A stretch of 64,000 nt of DNA from Salvelinus alpinus (Eukaryota; Chordata; Actinopteri; Salmoniformes; Salmonidae), in the NCBI RefSeq assembly GCF_045679555.1, contig NC_092093.1, positions 65,173,575-65,237,574 on the forward strand. The letters are read 5' to 3'. Position numbers and translations under genes: made by a program. Of this stretch, positions 57,411 to 64,000 are shown in pieces. A model generated the notes under the pieces. The model did not search any database, was not told the DNA's origin, and was given only the letters and a program-made list of their open reading frames with translations. Each line of letters begins with the position of its first letter. Position 1 is the stretch's first letter.

Positions 57411-57824
57411 AATATTACAAAAATACATTTGGGAACAGAATAAAACTGAAGGAGATTTTACTGTAAGTCTGTTACCAAACTTTGCATCTGTATAGTTTTT
57501 CCAGTAAATGTTTTTATTTTATTTACTGTGTAAATTGTTCAAAGTAGTCTGTGCATAGAGTTGTATGGTACGTGAAATATTTTTTGTGAAAAATCTGCGT
57601 TTCAGCATAATTCTGTTACCATGGAATTGCCCCTAACTAATGTCGGTGTTAAGCCAGGGAGGGGAACCAAGGGAGGTTACACAATAAATGTGTCACGACC
57701 ACAACAGCCTAGCCTAGATGGTATTCTATCCCAGTGGTAGTTTACTGCATCAGGCTTGTGTGACGTTATGACCACACCTGTGACAGGAATACTTCTATTA
57801 GCTCCCAGAGAGTTAATGCCCTAG

Positions 57825-57900
57825 GCTTTAGCTCAGTGGGCTAATGTGGTCCACTTTAGTCACACAGACAGTATCTGTGTTTGATTCCCGGCCAGTGTGG
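57825..57900 (+). mobile_element. tRNA-like SINE head fragment
   Basis: CTTTAGCTCAGTGGGCTAAT (A box) and GTTTGATTCCCGG (B box). Same family as 49916-49985. Confidence 0.5.
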
Positions 57901-60121
57901 CGTAGCCTGCATGTTCAAACTTCTCTTTTTGCATTGCCTGACAGGGTGACGGATAACCATGTTTTATGCTGAAGCTGCTTGCTTTACAGTTTAACTCCTC
58001 ATGGTCGCAATGACTTTCTCTTTCTTACAGACTTGCAACAAGCTCTAAATTGGTCAGTTAGTGAGGGCGATAGTTAGAAATAGAAAGCCTGCTGATTGTG
58101 TTTGAGCTGATGTCTATGCCCCAGGTTTGAGTAGGGTTCAGATGTAATGTCTGCTAGCGACGGAACACTGGAATGGAATGGGGAGAGGGGGAGGCCTGAC
58201 AATGTGGTCCATCAGTAGAACTGTGCAGAGGCAAAACACACACACTAAGGCAGGCAACTAAACAGAACCCTTATCTCCTCAGGGACACATGAATCAAACC
58301 CATCCACTCACTAGCACTTCCTGGAAACTCACCAGCTCACTGCATTCCTGCAGCTCTAGTATCATGGGAAACCAGTGACAGGACTAGACAATTCAACTGT
58401 TAGTCACTAGACGGCCATGGTAGAGAGGACAGAGAGAAGTCACTAGATTACCTGGCTAGAGAGCCTTTCTTGATTTGCGGCAGCACCTCTACTGTAGTTG
58501 TTTGAGCACAAATTGCATTTGTGATTTTTAAAGCGCTAGCCTTCGCTGTGCCTCGGTCCTTCCAGCTGTGTGATTGGTGGTAGTGCATGAGTGACAGCAG
58601 CTAGACATCTCTGTCTATAATCCTTAATCTCCTCGTGTGGCGAGAGAACTAACTCAGTCTGACAGCCAAAGCCTCACAGACATCCCTACTGTCTTAAGGC
58701 CTTGAGGATATAGGACTTAGCTTAGAGAGAGACACTGACTGTTGACACGCAGCTCAGCCGTACAACAGGGACCTGTAGTGCTCCATCCATGGACAGGAGC
58801 TCTCTAGAATGTCTGTACAAATCTCTGGCGAATCATCATACATACAGCGGTTGGATATAATGGGCACATTGTAGACATGTACTATTTCAGTGATAATTTG
58901 ATGTGTAGTAGCATTATACATTATAAATCAGTGAAAGACTCTAGAGGAATGTAGTCAGTCAGTCAGTAACCAAGCAGATGAAGTGAGAGAATGGATGTGG
59001 AGTGCTGTAACGCTTGGAACGTTAAAAATCAAATAACATACACATATTTAGCAGATGTTATTGCGGGTGTAGCGAAACATGATCAAAGTATTCCCCCCTC
59101 TCTCTGAGCCAGTGACTGTCTGGGTCTGTGTGTTGCGTAAGAGGCTGTTTCTATTAATAGCCACAGGAGTGACCTGCAACGAATATGTGGTGAATATGGG
59201 TGAAGAACAGAATAGATGGGATCTCACAAAGTACCTGGAGTCCCTTGGGGACCAGACAAGCACATCCACTGTGTGTGTGTGTGTGTGTGTGCATGCGGTC
59301 TCTCAGACACGCTTTCGCAGCATATGACTGTAGCTTGCCATACAACAGAAGTAAATTTTATGCGTCATGTCTGAGGAGACGATGATATTGCATGACATTG
59401 ATGTAAACTGAATATAGCTTAAACTGGTGATCAGCAGTTGTAACAATAACAACGCGTTCTCCCATGTTTTGGTAAGAAGCTGAGGGATGGGGCTGGAGAA
59501 ATGTAACCTTTTGAACTAAGCTTATGAGGCATTTATAAGTCTTCATACATATAATTCATTTAAGTCTAAAAATGGACGTAGCAACTGCTGATTGCCACAT
59601 TAAGCCACCAACAGTAGATATTGAAATATGCCCTCGTTGCCTTGCATGGCTATCAATATGTGTACAGTAGGCCCCACGAGAAGAGAAGCGAATAGAGTGC
59701 ATGTGTACGTTCCCTATCATAGCTCGGCCCTAGTGGTGTGTGCTCATTAGCCCTCTGCTGTGAAGGGGAAACGAGGGAGTAATGAGAGAGATGGAGAGAA
59801 TGAGGTGAGAGGAGCCTGCTAAATTAGCAATGTTTTAATAAGAACAGCTACTGCAGGGCTGCTGACCCTGAAACCGAAAGGGTTCCTTCCTTATAGCCTC
59901 ATGGGATTAGCCTAGCTAGCAGTTAGCTTAGTTTAGCTGGCAGGACCCTCATACACCCCTAGCCAATAGAGACCTTTCTCCTCACTCACATCATATCAGC
60001 CAGGAACTAATAAAACAGATGTACTCTATTGTAATATGATTTATACCTCTACTGAGTAATCTAGTTAATCATGGAGTGATAAGAGCAGGGCAGGTTCCTT
60101 GTATTCAAGTTGTTCACATTG

Positions 60122-60340
60122 TGATGGGGCTCCCGAGTGGCGCAGCGGTCTAAGGCACTGCATCTCAGTGCTAGAGGCGTCACTACAGAGCCTGGTTTGA
60201 TTCCAGGCTGTATCACAACCGGCCGTGAATGGGAGTCCCATAGGGCGCCGCACGTCCGGGTTAGGGTTTGGCCGGAGTAGGGCGTCATTGTAAATAAGAA
60301 TTTGTTCAACTTGCCTAGTTAAATAAAGGTAATTAACAGG
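60122..60340 (+). mobile_element. tRNA-derived salmonid SINE, short type
   Basis: GGGCTCCCGAGTGGCGCAGC starts the tRNA-like head and TTTGATTCCAGG is the B box. The tail is CAACTTGCCTAGTTAAATAA. Complete or nearly so. Confidence 0.82.
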
Positions 60341-61099
60341 TCATGTTGACTGGTGATTGTCTGTAGGTCCTATGCTGTCTACAGCCTGTGATGATGAATA
60401 GGCTAATGTACAGTAGAGGTTGATGAGGTAGTGGTCCCATTGTTTAAAGGCCAACCAGGTCCCCTGGTTTCTATACAGTTGTAATCTGCGACCTTTTAGA
60501 GCCTCATTATCTTGGCTACTCCCTAAACATGTCTGGTGAATTAACCATTCAAGTTTCTCTGCATGTGACATTTTAGCCACGTGTTTTTTCCCCCCCACAT
60601 ACTCAAAGAAATCATACCACCAACAAAGCTTTAAAGTTAGACTCAGCCATATGACATTATCATAGACTGCGAGGCCCAGGTTTTATTTAGGTGGTGGGCG
60701 TGGCAGGGAGAGTGGTTGGCACGGCTAAATTTTAGAGAGAATTTGAGGCCCCCATCTTGGTGGTGTAGACATGTTTGCATTTCAAACACTTAGGCGGCCC
60801 ACCCAAGATTTCTATGCAGGGGAAAAGAGAAAAAAAAATCTAATCATTGGTGCATACCTTATTAACCTGAACCATGACAGTAGTGTCACAAAGTACAAAG
60901 TAAAAGTACAGTAGGCATGGATATATGAATAGGGAACAGACCATGAAATGGTGTTAGTGGGGTGTGTATATCTTATGTAACTGAGGGTGTAATTAGTATG
61001 ATAGTGTGAAATTGGTCCTGATTTTGATTTATTGCAGTCAGTCAGAGAATTAGGCTACACCCCCATGAAAGGCTACTACTAATACAGTACAACCACACA

Positions 61100-61290
61100 C
61101 AGGGTTAATAATTTCATATATTACATTTGTAAAATGCTTTTCATTATACAGAATAATCTCAAAGTGCATAAAATAAAATAAACTATACACGGAAACTGAA
61201 CACCACTGACGCTACAAGAGACAAGGACACCAAGGAGCACAGCTATCAACAGAAAGCCTTCCTAAAGAACAAGGTCTTCAGGCCCCTTTT
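61100..61290. mobile_element. Dispersed repeat fragment, class unknown
   Basis: Words such as CTTTTCATTATACAGAATAA and ACCAAGGAGCACAGC appear to belong with the piece at 62860-62960 (GTGGTCCGGGAGGGCATTCT). Together they look like one old repeat split by later insertions. Confidence 0.4.
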
Positions 61291-61494
61291 TTAAGGAGTC
61301 CCGAGTCTGTGGTACCTTCAGGTAGGGCTGGGCGATATGGCCTAAAAATCATATCTACATTATTTATTTATTTTCAGATTTATGGGGCGATTCAAGATAT
61401 CTCGATTTTCAAACAGTCAGCAATAATCCTAATGAATTCAGGGCTTGTGAAGTTATACCTAAGTTAAACGTAAGCCTTCCACAACCATAAGACC

Positions 61495-61580
61495 CAGAGG
61501 GGTTGGGTTAAAATGCGGAAGACACATTTCAGTTGAATGCATTGTTGTACGACTGACTAGGTATCCCCCTTTCCTTTCCC
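61495..61580 (+). mobile_element. SINE tail fragment
   Basis: GGTTGGGTTAAAATGCGGAA and CGACTGACTAGGTATCCCCC match 48330-48400. Confidence 0.55.
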
Positions 61581-61689
61581 TGTTCACTAGACAATTATTT
61601 AATCAAAATAGTTGAATCTGCTTTTTTGCAATCACTGATCTGGGTTTCAAGTCTGTTCATGAAAATGCCCTTATTTGTTACAAATGTAA

Positions 61690-61865
61690 CCATTTAGTGG
61701 TTAAGAGCGTTGGTTCAATAAACAAAAAGTTGCTGGTTCGAATCCCTGAGCCATCTAGGTAAAAAAAAGCTGTTGATGTGCCTTGAGCAAGGCACTTAAC
61801 CCTAATTGCTCCTGTAAGTCGCTCTGGATATGAGCATCTGCTAAATAACAAATACAAAATAAAAA
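61690..61865 (+). mobile_element. tRNA-derived SINE fragment
   Basis: TAGTGGTTAAGAGCGTTGGT (A-box region), GCTGGTTCGAATCCCTGA (B box) and GCAAGGCACTTAACCCTAAT, then GTCGCTCTGGATATGAGC. A tRNA-headed SINE of a second type. Confidence 0.65.
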
Positions 61866-63659
61866 CATGCACATTCAGTAATAATGACTAATTTCTTGTG
61901 ACAGGCATTTGGCTATAGAAAATGAACACAGGTCTAATATAAACATTCTCAAGTATAAGCCCACGTGCTAGTGAGTAGCCAGCTAATCTGTATATGTCAA
62001 GTTTAGCCAACTTGGATCTTTTTGCTAGCTAACAAGGCAGAACAGTTGAATTGTTATGAACGCACCATGCTGTCTGTCTCCAACGGTTTGAACAGCATGT
62101 TACACCTGTCCACTTTGTTCAGATGTTGAAATAAAGTGTCCTTCCTTATTTATCAGAATGAGAACGAGTTGCCAATTCCTTATTTTGTGTTTTTTATGCT
62201 TATTGCGCATTTATAAAACACAGACTAGACATCTAGTATAACAGTCTTTGGCTAAAATGCTGCTAGCGGTACTTGGTACCACACACAACAAACTGAGCTT
62301 TCATTTTCCAGACTCAGTGTTCATTGATACTTTCGTTTTAGTAGTGTCAGTAGAAAGTTCAACTTCTCCTCTATTACAGTAAAATAATGTCTCCATGTGT
62401 TTCTTTGTCCATATGACCCATTCTGTTGGACCAAACCTCAAATGCAAATAGCGAGTTGAAACCGCATGTCAGAGACGAAGACGTAATCTCTCATCTTTGT
62501 TGTTGTTAGTGGCATGGCGAAGGGCTTGGTGTGTGTGTAAACCAGAGAAAGAGGCGACACGTGAGGTTTCACTCTGGCAAAAATCTGTCAAATAAGCCCA
62601 ATGGGTTTATTTTGGACCTAAGCTTGTCTCCTGACTTCCTGCCTTTGGGAGAAAGACTCCCATTGTTCAGGCCGGAGACATGTGCATCTCATCATTATAT
62701 ACAGATCTCTGGTGTAAATGGACAGGTGCACAGAAGGAGCGAAGGAGAAGACAAGTGAACATAAACGCCTAAAAAAATATCTTGATTCTTGCGATGCAGG
62801 CATTTGGAATATTGCGCAAAAACATTAATTTGAATTAATTCGATATATCGCCCAGCCCTATCTTCAAGTGGTCCGGGAGGGCATTCTAGACGCTGGGGGT
62901 GGTTGAGCTGTAAGCCCATTTTTGCCAAGCAGCCCAGCTTGTTTCAGGGGGCGTGGAGAAGCAGGCTGTCGCTTGACTTGAGGCTGCAGGTGGGCTTATG
63001 GGGTTTAGGGAGACCAATAATTGAATTCTACAATTCAATACACTAAACGCAGTGATGCGTGTTTCTCTTCACATGATGGTGACTGAAATGAGACTAACAG
63101 GCTGAATTGTTAACCACCACAAGGCCTGAGTTGTCTGTCTTCTTTGAGATGTTACGGTTGGGGGGTGCAGAAGACAGATTGAACAGGATTTACCCTATTG
63201 GATTCATCACATCAAACTATTTTGTTCCGAGACACACAGTGGTGGAAATACTGCTAACTAGCCTAACTGTGCATTCTGCATCCTTTCATGTGATATGCCT
63301 GATTTGTACACAATTGACCCGTGAAATGTGCTGGATCTCTATGTGCTTAATATGTCCACTAGCCTTGACAGGTGTCATCCAGGTTTAGAGCAGTATATCT
63401 CTGTTAGTGCTACTAGGAGAGATTACATATCAGGTACACTTACTAAATCTGTCCCTTTTTTATAGTCAAACAAACATCAAATCAGTCACTAAGCAGTAAG
63501 CACCAACTGCTATTGTAGGCCTATGTACTGTGACTGTACCATAGAAATGTCTAGCCTACATGCTCTGTTTGAGTATAGACTGGTTGTACTTGTTAAAATC
63601 TACCATACATGTAACAACATGTTATCTTGACTTAAGTACCAGTGATCTGTCAGCAGGTA

Positions 63660-64000
63660 CACCAGCCAGCTGTCTGTCAGTCAGGGCGGTGTGTCTGTCA
63701 GTCAGGGCGGTGTGTCTGTCAGTCAGGGCGGTGTGTCTGTCAGTCAGGGCGGCGTGTCTGTCAGTCAGGGCGGCGTGTCTGTCAGTCAGGGCGGCGTGTC
63801 TGTCAGTCAGGGCGGCGTGTCTGTCAGTCAGACACGGCGGCGTGTCTGTCAGTCAGACACGGCGGCGTGTCTGTCAGTCAGACACGGCGGCGTGTCTGTC
63901 AGTCAGGGCGGCGTGTCTGTCAGTCAGGGCGGCGTGTCTGTCAGTCAGGGCGGCGTGTCTGTCAGTCAGGGCGGCGTGTCTGTCAGTCAGGGCGGCGTGT
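63660..64000. repeat. 21/25-bp tandem repeat with hairpin-forming units
   Basis: At least fifteen units of GTGTCTGTCAGTCAGGGCGG(C/T) run off the right edge. Three units (about 63828-63892) have CAGACACGGCGG instead, making the perfect inverted repeat GTGTCTG-TCAGT-CAGACAC. Confidence 0.92.

Larger units (their letters stand above)
54838..64000 (+). other. pip4k2a intron 1 (runs off the window)
   Basis: No second exon of pip4k2a was recognised in 9.2 kb. The interval holds several retroposons, short GT runs (55340-55370, 59270-59292) and a terminal tandem repeat. Confidence 0.75.

Noticed and set aside
62531-62758. Possible pip4k2a exon or independent gene
   Set aside because: The frame does not resemble PIP4K2A residues after Ser48 and has no matching acceptor phase.

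Overview
The window is vertebrate nuclear DNA from a teleost, almost certainly a salmonid. The genes have short, well-formed exons with GT-AG introns. The spaces between them are packed with repeats typical of salmonids: tRNA-derived SINEs of the HpaI type, Tc1-like elements, LINE 3' ends, MITE-like palindromes and very long CA, ACAG and GGTA microsatellites. No bacterial or viral gene organisation is present. All exon coordinates were worked out by hand from splice signals, reading phase and remembered vertebrate orthologues.

Layout, left to right. 1-1.9 kb: last coding exon and probable 3' UTR of slc7a14 (+). 2.3-3.5 kb: dead Tc1 element. 3.6-4.9 kb: three coding exons of cldn11 (-), a tight-junction claudin. 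6.7-12 kb: a polyhomeotic gene (-), probably phc3, with HD1, FCS zinc finger and SAM domain; its ten coding exons sum to an uninterrupted 1146-codon frame. 13-24 kb: repeats only, including a roughly 2.1 kb element whose inverted sister lies at 45.3-47.2 kb, a solo LTR and two LINE fragments. 24.1-26 kb: a six-exon lipocalin (-), ptgds-like. 26.7-35.1 kb: complement c8g (-), seven coding exons. 35.5-37.3 kb: a second dead Tc1 element. 38.2-39.9 kb: msrb2 (-), five coding exons. 40.3-47.2 kb: nested transposons. 47.6-51.6 kb: a decayed armc3 pseudogene (-). 54.7 kb: first coding exon of pip4k2a (+); the rest of the window is its first intron.

The genes join three ancestral neighbourhoods: slc7a14/cldn11/phc3 (human 3q26), ptgds/c8g (human 9q34) and msrb2/armc3/pip4k2a (human 10p12). 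Local order within the blocks agrees with tetrapods.

The most unusual feature is a minisatellite of about 82 units at 30.9-34.5 kb. It begins exactly at the end of c8g exon 2, and nearly every unit is a copy of the exon terminus plus its GTGAGT 5' splice site. On the transcribed strand each 43-bp unit also reads as a pyrimidine tract, TTAG, 15 nt of exon-like sequence and GTGAGT. The other border of the same exon carries about 79 TG dinucleotides directly at the 3' splice site.
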